Source: Allofrancisella guangzhouensis | Lineage (GTDB): Bacteria > Pseudomonadota > Gammaproteobacteria > Francisellales > Francisellaceae | Direction: 5' to 3' | Length of the DNA stretch: 64,000 bases | Assembly: GCF_000815225.1 (NCBI RefSeq) | Contig: NZ_CP010427.1 | Coordinates: 1-64,000 of the forward strand | Shown: positions 7,125 to 16,638 of the stretch, one piece after another | Numbering within the stretch: the stretch's first letter is position 1 | How the letters are laid out: each line of letters starts with the position of its first letter | The notes under the pieces: model-generated | What the model saw: the letters and a program-made list of their open reading frames with translations, nothing else | Databases searched by the model: none | What the model was told of the DNA's origin: nothing | Position numbers and translations under genes: made by a program

Positions 7125-9437
7125 TTAGCTAATCTCTTTATATTTATTACCGCGTAGAATATTCATATGGTTTATACGTTTATTTATAAGCCCTTTGGTG
7201 CCTATATCTGGACGGTGAAACAATTTGCCATAGATTTTTTTTACACCATTTTCTGCTTTTTGTTCAGCTTCAGTGATACTATCACCTAGACCTAACACGG
7301 CTATAGCTCTTGAACCCGTCCCGATAAGCTTACCGTCTCTTTCATCTACTGCACCAAAAAATAGCTCAACATCACTAGGACATTGGGATATATCGATTTC
7401 AAAGTTTTTTACCGAATGATTTGGATACCCCAGAGGCACTAAATACTTGCATACTGTAGCCTGTTTTTTAAAGCTTGCCTTAACATCTTGCAGATTACCA
7501 GTAGTTATTGCTTTAGCTATTTCTACAAAATCACCCTCTAGCAGGGTCAGCAAATTCATAGCTTCTGGATCACCAAAACGAGCATTATACTCTATGACTT
7601 TAGTGTCATTAATTGTTGCCATAAAACCACCATAAACAATACCTTGATAGGCTGACCCAAATTTATCAGCTAATGCATGAACGACTTTTTCATTAATTTC
7701 TTTGGCTCTTTGTACATCAGTTTCAGATAAAAAAGGCAAACTGTGGTCTACATCTGAATATGTACCCATACCACCCGTGTTTGGACCTCTATCACCCTCA
7801 TGAGCACGTTTATGGTCTTGGACAACTGGCATGTGTATAAAGTTTTCACCATCAGTAAAGGATATTAAAGAGAATTCCTCACCATAAAGCTTTTCTTCGA
7901 TAACAAACTCTTTCCCATCATTTACTAATAATTGACAATGTTTAATAGCCTCTTTCATGGTATGAAGATGATCTCCCCATACAAGTACACCTTTACCACC
8001 ACATAAACCATCTGCTTTTATTACAAACTGCTTATGGTATTTTTTAAGTGTTTCTTCAACTCCATCCATAGAATTAAATTTTTTAAAAAATGGGTTAGCC
8101 CCAATTTCATACTCTTCTATAAGCTCACGAGTAAAGCCTTTAGAGGTTTCTAATTGGGCATGTTCTTTAGTTGGACCAACAACATTGATCCCATTTGCTT
8201 TTAGCTGATCTGCTAACCCAACCTCTAATGGTGCTTCTGGACCAATAATCACAAGACTTATATCTTGTAATTTGGCATAATCTACAATAACATCACAATC
8301 ACATATATCTGCTAATTTATAACCTTCTGACAACTTAACAATACCTGGATTTGTAGCATTACTTATGCAAAATAGTTTATTTTCTATTGAACTTCTTTTA
8401 ACAGCTTTTGCAATAGCATGTTCTCTACTACCTGAGCCAATTAGAAGAATATTCATACTTCTCTCCATATTTAGATAATTTTTAACATTTTTTTCTATAC
8501 GCTTATTAATATCCTCTTTATCCGATGGGAAAACAAATGTTTGACCTGTAATCATCTCAAAAAGAGTAATATACCTTTGTGATAGCTCTACAACCAGCTC
8601 TTCTGGTGCTTGTGGTAAAACCTTATCGTTATACGGATCACAGTTTTTAACAAACCATAATCTAAAAAATTCTTTATCGATATTTTCAGGCTCTAAGCCT
8701 TTTTCAAATCTCTCTTGATAACTATCTTTTAACCAAAATCTAGAGCTATCTGGGGTATGAACTTCATCAATTAGGATAATCTCATCTGTAAGTTGATCTA
8801 TACCAAACTCATATTTAGTATCTGCAAGTATCAAACCATGTTCTTGAGCTTTTTTCTGACCAAATTCGAAAAGCTCTAATGCCTTTTGTGATGCGAAATC
8901 CCATTGCTGTTGCGTAAGCCAACCTTCTTTAATAATATCTTGTGCAGATATTGGTCTATCATGATCTTGTTCTTTAGTTGTAGGGGTTAGAATATTGCAA
9001 GGAAGCTTTTGGTTTTTGCTTAAACCTTCAGGTAGGATATTTCCACAATAATCTCTACTACCATTTTTATAATGTGTCCATAATGATGTAGATGTTGAAC
9101 CTGTAATATAACCTCTTACCACAAACTCAATAGGTAATACCTTAGCTTTTCTTGCTACAATAACATTTGGATCAGGCGAAGCAATAAAATGATTTTTAAC
9201 TATATGAGCAGTTTTTTTAAACCACCACACTGAAGACTGGGCAAGGATTTGCCCTTTAAAAGGAATAAAACCTAATGATCTGTCAAAAGCAGACTGCCTG
9301 TCAGTTGATATCAGAATACTTTTATCATCAGTAAAATACATATCCCTGACTTTACCGATGTATTTATCTTTGATATCTATGTTAGTTGATTTAAGTACAT
9401 TTTCAATATTATTTGTAATGATTTGTTTATCAATCAT
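7125..9437 (-). CDS. purCD: Fused SAICAR synthetase / GAR synthetase (PurC-PurD)
   Basis: A single 770-residue reading frame holding two purine enzymes. Residues 1 to about 315 are SAICAR synthetase (KYIGKVRDMYF, LISTDRQSAFDR, VVRGYITGSTS). From about residue 328 (MNILLIGSGSREHAIAKAV) the protein is GAR synthetase, an ATP-grasp ligase with KADGLCGGKGV, VQDHKRAHEGDRGPNTGGMG and YNARFGDPE. The two catalyse steps 8 and 2 of the pathway. A purCD fusion is known in Francisella; most bacteria keep separate genes. No internal stop separates the halves, although Met328 could serve as an internal start. The start codon overlaps the purM stop by one base. Confidence 0.96.
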   Translation of the reverse strand: MIDKQIITNNIENVLKSTNIDIKDKYIGKVRDMYFTDDKSILISTDRQSAFDRSLGFIPFKGQILAQSSVWWFKKTAHIVKNHFIASPDPNVIVARKAKVLPIEFVVRGYITGSTSTSLWTHYKNGSRDYCGNILPEGLSKNQKLPCNILTPTTKEQDHDRPISAQDIIKEGWLTQQQWDFASQKALELFEFGQKKAQEHGLILADTKYEFGIDQLTDEIILIDEVHTPDSSRFWLKDSYQERFEKGLEPENIDKEFFRLWFVKNCDPYNDKVLPQAPEELVVELSQRYITLFEMITGQTFVFPSDKEDINKRIEKNVKNYLNMERSMNILLIGSGSREHAIAKAVKRSSIENKLFCISNATNPGIVKLSEGYKLADICDCDVIVDYAKLQDISLVIIGPEAPLEVGLADQLKANGINVVGPTKEHAQLETSKGFTRELIEEYEIGANPFFKKFNSMDGVEETLKKYHKQFVIKADGLCGGKGVLVWGDHLHTMKEAIKHCQLLVNDGKEFVIEEKLYGEEFSLISFTDGENFIHMPVVQDHKRAHEGDRGPNTGGMGTYSDVDHSLPFLSETDVQRAKEINEKVVHALADKFGSAYQGIVYGGFMATINDTKVIEYNARFGDPEAMNLLTLLEGDFVEIAKAITTGNLQDVKASFKKQATVCKYLVPLGYPNHSVKNFEIDISQCPSDVELFFGAVDERDGKLIGTGSRAIAVLGLGDSITEAEQKAENGVKKIYGKLFHRPDIGTKGLINKRINHMNILRGNKYKEIS

Positions 9438-10480
9438 TAGATGATTTCCACCATAGCTGAATTTGTAATAGTACCAATTTGATACAATTTAATATTCGTA
9501 TACTTATAAGCCAAGTGCTGCATTTTTTGGAATTGGCTTTGACTAGCGATTATAGTCATACCAATACCCATATTAAACGAACGATACATCTCAAAATCGC
9601 TTACATTGCCAATTTCTTGCATAATTTTAAAAACTGCTGGAACTTCAAAACTGTTTTTACTGATTCTAGCTCCTAGACCATTTGGTAACACGCGTGGAAT
9701 ATTTTCAATAAAACCACCACCTGTAATATGAGCCATACCTTTAATATCAACCCCATTATCTAAAAAATCATGGATAATATTTGTGTAGTTCATATGTGGC
9801 TCTAGCAAAATATCTCCTATAGTTTTACCAGCAAACTCAGGATAAGTATCTGTATGTTTATTATTAGCAACATCAAAAAAAAGCTTACGTGCAAATGAAT
9901 AGCCGTTTGTATGCAATCCAGAGGAACTAAGACCAAATATAACATCACCTTGTTGAATGTTTTCACCATTGATAATTTTGTCTTTTTCAACAATGCCAGT
10001 GATTACTCCAACCATATCTATTTCACCAGCTTGGTAGACTCCTGGCATCTCAGCCGTTTCGCCACCTACTAGAGATACACCAGATTCAGTACATGCCTTT
10101 GACATTCCTTTAACAAGTTCTTCCATAATAGCTGGATCTAACTTATCATGAGCAACATAATCTAAAAACGTAATAGGTTTAGCGCCCATTACTACAATAT
10201 CATTGGTTGCAGCTGAAAAAAGATCATAACCAAGGCTTTCAAATTTGTTACACATAACAGCAACTTTTGTTTTAGTACCAACACCGTCTATAGATTGAAC
10301 CAATACTGGATTTTTGTAATTATTAAGAATATCTTTCAGTGAATACAAAGAACCAAAACTTCCTAAACCTGTGAGTACATTTTTTGTAAAAGTTTTTTTG
10401 ACATGCTCTTTCATTCTATCTACAGCTTGGTTGCCTGCCTCAATACTTACACCAGCATCTTCATATCTTAAGCCAGTCAT
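9437..10480 (-). CDS. purM: Phosphoribosylformylglycinamidine cyclo-ligase
   Basis: A 347-residue AIR synthetase that closes the imidazole ring using ATP. It starts MTGLRYEDAGVSIEAGNQAVDRMK, as in E. coli PurM, and AAGGAAT lies just upstream. The frame is open to 10513 but that extension is not conserved. Other marks are SIDGVGTKTKVA, VGGETAEMPGVY, GLHTNGYSFAR and HITGGGFIENIPRVLP. It lies between folD and purCD, and its stop codon overlaps the purCD start (TAATG), suggesting translational coupling. Confidence 0.97.
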   Translation of the reverse strand: MTGLRYEDAGVSIEAGNQAVDRMKEHVKKTFTKNVLTGLGSFGSLYSLKDILNNYKNPVLVQSIDGVGTKTKVAVMCNKFESLGYDLFSAATNDIVVMGAKPITFLDYVAHDKLDPAIMEELVKGMSKACTESGVSLVGGETAEMPGVYQAGEIDMVGVITGIVEKDKIINGENIQQGDVIFGLSSSGLHTNGYSFARKLFFDVANNKHTDTYPEFAGKTIGDILLEPHMNYTNIIHDFLDNGVDIKGMAHITGGGFIENIPRVLPNGLGARISKNSFEVPAVFKIMQEIGNVSDFEMYRSFNMGIGMTIIASQSQFQKMQHLAYKYTNIKLYQIGTITNSAMVEII

Positions 10481-10523
10481 CAGTTTATTCCTTATTATTG
10501 TTTTTATAAGCAAAATTTGTCAT

Positions 10524-10541
10524 CCTGAATCCTATTTCAGG
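10524..10541. repeat. Small palindrome in the folD-purM gap
   Basis: CCTGAA, a six-base loop and TTCAGG form a short perfect hairpin upstream of purM. It has no T-tract on the purM-reading strand. It may be a remnant of the same kind of dispersed palindromic repeat seen upstream of purE. Confidence 0.45.
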
Positions 10542-10594
10542 CTACCTTATTTTTTACTAATTCTCTTATACTGCTTTCGTCATCAACTATGTTG

Positions 10595-11473
10595 CTAATT
10601 TTTGAATTCTATGTAGTCGTGCTTATACCGATTCTGCTCTTTACAACACTGGAAAGTATTAAACAAAAGCTCTGTAATTGTCATAGGACCAACGCCTCCA
10701 GGTACTGGAGTTATAGCAGATACTTTATCTTTTACACCTTCGAAATCAACGTCCCCATAGAGCTTACCACCTACACGGTTTATACCAACGTCAATCACTA
10801 CCGCACCTGGTTTGATCATATCTGCAGTTATAAACCTATCTTTTCCAATTGCTACAACTAAAATATCGGCATTTTGAGTATGTAACCTAAGATCTTTTGT
10901 TTTACTATTACATATAGTAACTGTTGCTTTAGCGTTTAGTAGCATTTGTGCCATAGGTTTACCAACAATATTACTAGCTCCAACAACTACAGCATTAGCC
11001 CCAATAAGGTCAACATTATAATACTTAAGCATAGTCATGATACCTTTAGGAGTACATGGCTGTAAACAGGTTTCATCACCTACTTGAAGCTTACCGATGT
11101 TTGTTGGGTGAAAGCCATCAACGTCTTTTCCGACCACTATAGAATTGATAATTTTTTGACTATCAATGTGTTTTGGCAATGGCAACTGTACTAATATAGC
11201 GTTTACTTGTTTATCACTATTAAGCTGTTTAATTAATTCTATTAATTCACCTTCTGAAATATTTTCAGGTAGTTTCACAACGTCAGAATCCATACCAACT
11301 TGAGCACAAGCTTTAGATTTAGAACTAACATAAACTTGACTAGCTGGGTTATCTCCAACTATTACGGCCACAAGCTTGGGAATGATACCATTTTGATTTT
11401 TATATTCTTGAATTTGCTCTTTGAGTTGCATTTTTAGATTTTGCGATAGAGCTTTAGCTTCAATTAAAGTCAT
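10595..11473 (-). CDS. folD: Methylenetetrahydrofolate dehydrogenase / cyclohydrolase
   Basis: A 292-residue bifunctional FolD that interconverts 5,10-methylene-, methenyl- and 10-formyl-THF. The catalytic [13 protein letters not shown] (Tyr and Lys) lies near residue 50. The signature [10 protein letters not shown] follows, then [13 protein letters not shown] and the NADP-binding [16 protein letters not shown]. The C-terminus has [16 protein letters not shown]. Length matches E. coli (288). It is the first gene of the minus-strand run and would supply 10-formyl-THF for PurN and PurH. About 115 bp separate it from purM. Confidence 0.97.
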   Translation of the reverse strand: MTLIEAKALSQNLKMQLKEQIQEYKNQNGIIPKLVAVIVGDNPASQVYVSSKSKACAQVGMDSDVVKLPENISEGELIELIKQLNSDKQVNAILVQLPLPKHIDSQKIINSIVVGKDVDGFHPTNIGKLQVGDETCLQPCTPKGIMTMLKYYNVDLIGANAVVVGASNIVGKPMAQMLLNAKATVTICNSKTKDLRLHTQNADILVVAIGKDRFITADMIKPGAVVIDVGINRVGGKLYGDVDFEGVKDKVSAITPVPGGVGPMTITELLFNTFQCCKEQNRYKHDYIEFKN

Positions 11474-12005
11474 TGCTGATCAACTATACTTTCAATAAAG
11501 TAAAAAGATGAGTATATAATAACAAATTTATAATAAAATTTGTTGGATTTATTAGGTAAGATTACTACTTTTGATCCAATAGTGGGTAAAATAACAAAAT
11601 ACAAATTCTAAAAACACTTCGGCTATAACGTATTGAACAATATAAATTGAATAACTTTAATTAATAAAATACTAAACATCAACTATGGAGCCTAAAACAA
11701 ATGTAATAAAACTATTGTTGTTAATTTTTAACAAGAATCGCATTCATTATTAAAGAACATTAAAAATTAGAGTCCTAGAATTTCTCAATTATTTTGCAGT
11801 TTCTAATCTCTACGTGTCATTTTTAAACAAAAATCTTTGTATACTTAATCAAAATTACTGGACATTTTTATAAAAAATCCCATAAACTGCTTGAAGTACA
11901 AAAAATTCTCCTTATAATTGCTAGTACTTGGAAGTTTTAACTATGCCTTATACTCTCAAGAAAAATTAACAACATATAACTAATAAAAAACTAAGGAAAT
12001 AAGTT
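11474..12005. other. 532 bp divergent intergenic region, folD / pilin
   Basis: AT-rich gap between the folD start (minus) and the first pilin (plus). No ORF or RNA gene was recognised. It holds the pilin promoter listed separately and must also hold the folD promoter, for which I see no strong match to consensus. Confidence 0.6.
11891..11918 (+). promoter_or_regulatory. Probable sigma-70 promoter for the first pilin
   Basis: TTGAAG (11891-11896) and a perfect TATAAT (11913-11918) are separated by 16 bp. Transcription would start about 80 bases before the pilin ATG at 12006, which is preceded by an AAGGAA ribosome-binding site. Confidence 0.6.
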
Positions 12006-12398
12006 ATGAAAAAAATAAGCAAAGGTTTCTCACTTGTTGAGTTAATGGTTGTGATCGCTATTATTGCTATCTTAGCAGCAGTAGCTATCCCTATGTATTC
12101 AAACTATACTACGCGTGCTAATCTCGGTACTAGACTTGCTCAACTTGGTGGTGTAAAAGCTGAGGTAGCTGAAGGGATCGCCAATAACAATGGAAGTGTA
12201 ACTGGAGTAACGGTTGCTGCTGAAAACCTTCCCTCTGGAACTACTGTAACTAATGGTGCCATTACTCAAAGTACTACTGATATTGTTAGTGGAACATCAT
12301 TAATATTAACTCCTACTGCTGGAAGTGGCGCAATTACTTGGGCGTGTACTCATGGTGGAACGCTTACTTCTTCTCAACTACCAAGCGGCTGTTCTTAA
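12006..12398 (+). CDS. pilA: Type IV pilin, major-type (PilA/PilE1-like)
   Basis: A 130-residue type IV prepilin. The short basic leader MKKISKG is cut by prepilin peptidase before FSLVELMVVIAIIAILAAVAIP, the hydrophobic assembly helix with the conserved Glu5. The mature globular part is only about 100 residues, rich in Gly, Ser and Thr. It carries two Cys (WACTHGG and the last residues GCS) that probably form the D-region disulfide. In Francisella, pilin genes (pilA/pilE1, pilE2, pilE3) lie beside the purine genes, as here. It has its own promoter and a good SD, and a second pilin follows 157 bp downstream. Pilus machinery is not in the window. Confidence 0.93.
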   Translation: MKKISKGFSLVELMVVIAIIAILAAVAIPMYSNYTTRANLGTRLAQLGGVKAEVAEGIANNNGSVTGVTVAAENLPSGTTVTNGAITQSTTDIVSGTSLILTPTAGSGAITWACTHGGTLTSSQLPSGCS

Positions 12399-12516
12399 TC
12401 TCATAAGTATTGAATAATATATCCTTCTTATAAATTGCTCTCATTAAATATTATTTTTTAAAGGCACCTTGTGTGGCTTTTACCGTTCCATATTTCTTTT
12501 ATAAATAATTTTCGTA

Positions 12517-12522
12517 TATAAT
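12517..12522 (+). promoter_or_regulatory. -10 box upstream of the second pilin
   Basis: A perfect TATAAT lies 34 bases before the second pilin start, suggesting separate transcription of the two pilins. No convincing -35 is visible 17 bp upstream, and the start codon lacks a clear Shine-Dalgarno. Confidence 0.35.
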
Positions 12523-12555
12523 GGCTATAAGTATTTTTAAGCACTATTATTAGTT

Positions 12556-12987
12556 ATGAAAAAAATAAGCAAAGGTTTCTCCCTTGTTGAGTTAATGGTT
12601 GTAATAGCTATTATTGCTATCCTAGCAGCAGTCGCTATCCCCATATATGCCAACTATAGAGAACGAGCACAAATCACAAGTGCTATAAATAGCATAGGTG
12701 GAGTCAAAGCCAAAATAGAGGAAGATATAAATAACAATAGAGATATATCTACCCAAACTTATGAACCCCCCCAAGGTGTTTCGGTGATCAATAGTAGCTC
12801 ATCTGGCGGTACAATTGAAATTAACCTAAGCGAAACAAATCCAGATGCCTTTACAAATTCTAATGATACTATTAGGCTTACTGGAGTTATTAGCGGCAGT
12901 GTATTTGACTGGACATGCTATCACAACTCAAATGCTTCAAGCCTAACAACTAGTAACGTGCCACCAGCTTGTTCCGGGACTTTTTAA
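12556..12987 (+). CDS. Type IV pilin, second copy (PilE-like)
   Basis: A 143-residue prepilin whose first 29 residues are identical to the upstream pilin (leader MKKISKG, then FSLVELMVVIAIIAILAAVA), with near-identical DNA. The two proteins then diverge completely. The C-terminal region again has a Cys pair (DWTCYHN and PPACSGTF), consistent with a disulfide-bounded loop. It is probably a variant or minor pilin of the PilE2/PilE3 type. The conserved start and divergent globular domain suggest duplication with selection or recombination on the exposed part. Translation initiation looks weak, hinting at low abundance. Confidence 0.9.
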   Translation: MKKISKGFSLVELMVVIAIIAILAAVAIPIYANYRERAQITSAINSIGGVKAKIEEDINNNRDISTQTYEPPQGVSVINSSSSGGTIEINLSETNPDAFTNSNDTIRLTGVISGSVFDWTCYHNSNASSLTTSNVPPACSGTF

Positions 12988-13022
12988 AGATTTCTGGAAT
13001 AAAATAATAGAAGCCTTTAATA

Positions 13023-13388
13023 TTAACCTCGATTATAAATATCTTCTAAGCGAAAAATATCATCTTCTCCTAGGTAGTCGCCTACTTGAACTTCAATTAT
13101 CTGAATATCACTATCTGTAAAATTTTCAAGCCTATGAACCGATTCTTTAGGAATAAATATATGATCACCTATCTTATATTCACATACGCTACCATCAACT
13201 GTAATAGTTGGATTACCAGTAACTACAACCCAGTGTTCTGCTCTTTTAAAGTGCTTTTGCAAAGACAGTTGCCCTTTAGGTTTAACTGTTATTATTTTAG
13301 TTTGACTTTTATCTGTAAGGCTAAGAGTTTGATATGTACCCCAAGGACGCTGATATACTTTACCAATTTGATTAATATTAGAAGCCAT
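13023..13388 (-). CDS. Stand-alone cupin, mannose-6-phosphate isomerase type II-like
   Basis: A 121-residue single-domain cupin matching the C-terminal domain of bifunctional ManC/AlgA proteins. RPWGTYQTL, the KPKGQLSLQKHFKRAEHWVVV metal-binding His/Glu segment and GDHIFIPKESVHRLEN are recognisable. In the two-domain enzymes this part isomerises fructose-6-P and mannose-6-P. Here the GDP-mannose pyrophosphorylase domain is absent and no N-terminal fragment is adjacent, so it appears to be a natural short form. Its role is probably nucleotide-sugar supply for surface polysaccharide. It is encoded opposite the pilins. Confidence 0.8.
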   Translation of the reverse strand: MASNINQIGKVYQRPWGTYQTLSLTDKSQTKIITVKPKGQLSLQKHFKRAEHWVVVTGNPTITVDGSVCEYKIGDHIFIPKESVHRLENFTDSDIQIIEVQVGDYLGEDDIFRLEDIYNRG

Positions 13389-13456
13389 AAAACCACAATT
13401 TAATGAGTATTAGAAGTACTAAACATTATTAACTAAAAAAATTAGCTATTCAAGCT

Positions 13457-14044
13457 TTAATCTGTAATAATACCACACCACATTCTAGCGCCTCCACCCC
13501 CTAGAGGTTCAGGGTTATCAGAATAGTTATCCGAACCTTCGTGAATCATTAAACTATGTCCCTCTAACTCTTTTAGAGACTTCAATTTCGGCGCAATCAT
13601 TGGTTTAGTTGCTGTGCCGTCAGGCTTGACAATTAATTTTGGTAAATCACCTTTATGACCTTTATCATTATATGGGCCTAAATGCTTACCTGTGTTATCA
13701 GGATCCCAATGTCCACCTGCTGCCAAGCCTTTGCCGCCACAACTTGGATTTATATGTATATGAAACCCATGTGTACTTGAGGCTGGTAGGTTATATAAAT
13801 ATGGGGTAAAAATCATTCCTTGAACATCTCCATCAATAATATATGGTGAGATCGTTACTGTACCTACATCTTTGTTTGTCTGAGTATCTTTTAAATGAAC
13901 AATCAGCTCACCATCATGCTTCAGGTCATAAGGTTTATCATTGTTAAAAAAACTACAACTTGATAACAATACCACAACACCAACACTAAATAATTTATAC
14001 TTTTCCTTCACATGGACACCGTTTATTTGCTCTAACAAACTCAT
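13457..14044 (-). CDS. sodC: Cu/Zn superoxide dismutase, lipoprotein type
   Basis: A periplasmic Cu/Zn SOD. Copper and zinc ligands are in [10 protein letters not shown] and [16 protein letters not shown], and near the C-terminus are [11 protein letters not shown] and [14 protein letters not shown] with the electrostatic-loop Arg and disulfide Cys. The N-terminus has a hydrophobic run ending in VVVLLSSC, a lipobox, so it is likely membrane-anchored. The ATG at 14044 gives 195 aa with a long n-region. A GTG at 14011 ([11 protein letters not shown]) would give a more typical signal peptide, and neither has a strong SD. It protects against extracellular superoxide, for example in phagocytes. Confidence 0.93.
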   Translation of the reverse strand: MSLLEQINGVHVKEKYKLFSVGVVVLLSSCSFFNNDKPYDLKHDGELIVHLKDTQTNKDVGTVTISPYIIDGDVQGMIFTPYLYNLPASSTHGFHIHINPSCGGKGLAAGGHWDPDNTGKHLGPYNDKGHKGDLPKLIVKPDGTATKPMIAPKLKSLKELEGHSLMIHEGSDNYSDNPEPLGGGGARMWCGIITD

Positions 14045-14242
14045 TATTAATCATACCGACTTAAATAATTCTTTACTACAAATTATTGTAGAAAAAGTTA
14101 ACAAACAATACCAAGAATAGCTTCCAACAGAGCTAAACCAAAGTATGTTTTTTACAAAATATAATCAAATCTACAATATTACAACTATTATTTTATGGTA
14201 TTATAAATAGATCCTTTGTATATTTTTTTGATAATTTTAGCT

Positions 14243-15301
14243 ATGTCGGGCAATACTTTTGGTAAAATTTTCACAGTAACAACTTGTGGTGAAAGCCACG
14301 GTGATTCTCTTATAGCAATTATTGATGGTTGTCCTGCTAATATAGAGCTTTCTGAAGCTGATATTCAACCAGATTTAGATAGACGTAAACCTGGTCAATC
14401 TAAATTTACTACTCAACGTAAAGAATCTGATGAAGTAAAAATAATCTCTGGGGTTTTTGAGGGCAAAACAACAGGCACCCCTATTGGTTTGGTTATTAAA
14501 AACCAAGATCAAAAATCAAAAGATTATGAAGAAATAAAAGATAAATTTCGTCCGGGTCATGCTGATTACACTTATTTTAAAAAATATGGTCTACGTGACT
14601 ATAGAGGCGGTGGCCGTTCTTCTGCACGAGAAACTGCTATGCGTGTGGCTGCTGGCGCAATAGCAAAGAAGATACTTAAACAACACAATATCGAGATTTA
14701 TGCCTTTTGTTCACAAATAGGCAACCTAAAGATAGATTTTAAAGATAAAAGTTTCATTAACCAAAACCCTTTTTTTATAGCTGACATAGATGCTCAAATA
14801 AAGTGTGAAGAGTTAATCCACCAAATACGTAAAGAAGGTGATTCAGTTGGTGCAGAAGTAACTGTTGTAGCTACTGGCGTACAGGCTGGATTTGGTAGAC
14901 CCATATTTGATAGACTTGATGCTAATATAGCCCATGCCCTAATGAGTATAAATGCTGTAAAAGCTGTAAGTATTGGAGATGGTTTTGACTGCGTAACTCA
15001 AAAAGGAAGTCAACACCGTGACGAAATTTCTCAAGAGCAAGGTTTTTTATCCAATCACGCTGGCGGTATCTTAGGTGGTATATCTACTGGGCAAGATATA
15101 ATATCCAAACTGGCTTTTAAACCGACCTCAAGTATCCTTAAACCAGGCAAAAGTATTGACATTAACGGACAAGATACTACAGTAATTACCAAAGGAAGAC
15201 ATGATCCATGTGTTGGTATCCGTGGTGTCCCTATCGCTGAAGCAATGTTAGCTTTAGTTTTAGCTGATGAGCTACTACTTACAAATGCCTACAAGCGATA
15301 G
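14243..15301 (+). CDS. aroC: Chorismate synthase
   Basis: A 352-residue FMN-dependent enzyme that makes chorismate from EPSP, the last shikimate step. It starts [20 protein letters not shown] with the catalytic His. Other marks are the [19 protein letters not shown] segment, [33 protein letters not shown] and [19 protein letters not shown]. An upstream in-frame TTG at 14216 would add nine hydrophobic residues unlike the family. It begins a plus-strand run with the DedA gene, six bases later. Chorismate feeds ubiC and aroH elsewhere in the window. Confidence 0.97.
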   Translation: MSGNTFGKIFTVTTCGESHGDSLIAIIDGCPANIELSEADIQPDLDRRKPGQSKFTTQRKESDEVKIISGVFEGKTTGTPIGLVIKNQDQKSKDYEEIKDKFRPGHADYTYFKKYGLRDYRGGGRSSARETAMRVAAGAIAKKILKQHNIEIYAFCSQIGNLKIDFKDKSFINQNPFFIADIDAQIKCEELIHQIRKEGDSVGAEVTVVATGVQAGFGRPIFDRLDANIAHALMSINAVKAVSIGDGFDCVTQKGSQHRDEISQEQGFLSNHAGGILGGISTGQDIISKLAFKPTSSILKPGKSIDINGQDTTVITKGRHDPCVGIRGVPIAEAMLALVLADELLLTNAYKR

Positions 15302-15306
15302 TCTCC

Positions 15307-15906
15307 ATGAGTGAACACGATTTTTGGCAATTGTTGGTTGACTGGGGTTATATTGCTGTAGCTATAGCTGTTTTAATAGAAGGAGAAATATTTCTAATAA
15401 TGGTTGGTATCGCTACAGCGGCCTCTTTATTTAACTATCCTTTAGTAATAATTGCAGCAACTATTGGAGCAATAGTGCATGATAATAGTATTTTTATTTT
15501 TTCAAAACTTACAGGCAAGAAATTTATAGAAAAAAAACAATCATGGCAAGCAAAAGCTAATCAATCCTTAAAGATCCTTAATAAATACGACATCTGGGCA
15601 ATTCTTAGTATCAGATTTCTCTATGGGTTAAGAACTATAACTATATTTATAGTGGGTCTTAGTAAAATTAGTAAGTTAAAGTTTGTAACTTTAGATGCTA
15701 TAAGCAGCTTTATTTGGTCGTATATATACATAACATTAGGTTTTTTTTCCGGTCAAACAATTTTAAGCTTTATTGACCATGTGCATATTGTAGATTGGAT
15801 ATCACACAATAAATACCTATCGATATTTATACTTCTTTTAATTTCAAGTATTATATATTTTAGTTATAAACTAATATACGTCAAAACAAAGAGGCAAGCT
15901 AAATGA
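15307..15906 (+). CDS. DedA family membrane protein
   Basis: A 199-residue inner-membrane protein of the DedA/SNARE-associated family, members of which are implicated in undecaprenyl phosphate or phospholipid recycling. Visible marks are AIAVLIEGEIFLIMVGIATAASL, then a membrane-reentrant region and the conserved Arg motif SIRFLYGLRTITIFIVGLS near residue 100. About five hydrophobic segments are predicted. Its TGA overlaps the next gene's ATG (ATGA), indicating coupling with the PilZ-like gene. Specific substrate is not evident. Confidence 0.85.
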   Translation: MSEHDFWQLLVDWGYIAVAIAVLIEGEIFLIMVGIATAASLFNYPLVIIAATIGAIVHDNSIFIFSKLTGKKFIEKKQSWQAKANQSLKILNKYDIWAILSIRFLYGLRTITIFIVGLSKISKLKFVTLDAISSFIWSYIYITLGFFSGQTILSFIDHVHIVDWISHNKYLSIFILLLISSIIYFSYKLIYVKTKRQAK

Positions 15907-16634
15907 ACCGGTTGGATCTTTTAAGAAAAGCTAATACAGTACAAAAAGATAAACCCACCAAGCCTACTAATAGTCGAAGTAGTATGCTAGATAGCAAAAA
16001 CCAACAGCAAAAAAAAGATACCATACCTGATGAACTTATAAGTGATGATTTTACAAATGACATTAACCAATCTACAGAAGAAGCTAGTCTAGAACACGAT
16101 GATATTAATCAAAATAATATCAATATTATAGAGATAGATATTAATGACAACCATGACATTAACCTCAAAGACCATTTGTTTGATGATACTGATGGTGAGA
16201 CAGATAAAGAATTAGAGTTAGACAATAAACAAACCTCCAAAGATATTGACCATGAAATGCCTGAAATAGTAGAAGGCAGATCAGACGTTGACTATAGCGA
16301 TGATGATATTAAAATAGAATTAGATTATGTTTTTAATTACCGGGAAGATGTATACCACTCATACATAAAAGCGATCAAAAATGGGGGGATTGAAATCAAC
16401 ACACCAAAAATCTTACACCTTGATGATATAGTTAGGGTTTCTGTGACCTTAAGTGAGCTTAAAGAACAAGTAGGATGTGAAGCAAGAGTTATATCAGCAT
16501 TTCCTTATAACATTTTCCAGACGGGGAAAAATAATAGTAATGAGTATCGCTATATAGTACAATTTATAGGTCCTAATGCGTCAGAAACAGATAGAGTAAT
16601 TTCAAAATACTTATTAGGTTATAAAATAAAATAA
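15903..16634 (+). CDS. PilZ-like domain protein with long acidic N-terminus
   Basis: A 243-residue protein in two parts. Residues 1 to about 135 are low-complexity and strongly acidic (many Asp, Asn and Glu), probably disordered. Residues about 145-243 resemble a PilZ domain: FNYREDVYHSYIKAIKNGGI, then LDDIVRVSVTLSE, EARVISAFPYN and YIVQFIGPNASETDRVISKYLLG. The usual c-di-GMP ligands (RxxxR and DxSxxG) are not evident, so it fits the non-binding type IV PilZ group linked to pilus assembly. It is coupled to DedA and lies four bases before radA. Function is inferred from fold only. Confidence 0.6.
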   Translation: MNRLDLLRKANTVQKDKPTKPTNSRSSMLDSKNQQQKKDTIPDELISDDFTNDINQSTEEASLEHDDINQNNINIIEIDINDNHDINLKDHLFDDTDGETDKELELDNKQTSKDIDHEMPEIVEGRSDVDYSDDDIKIELDYVFNYREDVYHSYIKAIKNGGIEINTPKILHLDDIVRVSVTLSELKEQVGCEARVISAFPYNIFQTGKNNSNEYRYIVQFIGPNASETDRVISKYLLGYKIK

Positions 16635-16638
16635 TCTC

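Noticed and set aside
12430-12490. Possible terminator between the two pilins (AAAGGCACC ... GTGGCTTTT)
   Set aside because: The arms pair imperfectly in the GC core and no clean U-tract follows, so support is too weak.
13023-13388. Cupin gene as a fragment of a broken manC
   Set aside because: It has a proper start and complete single domain, and no nucleotidyltransferase fragment lies next to it, so it is treated as an intact short protein.
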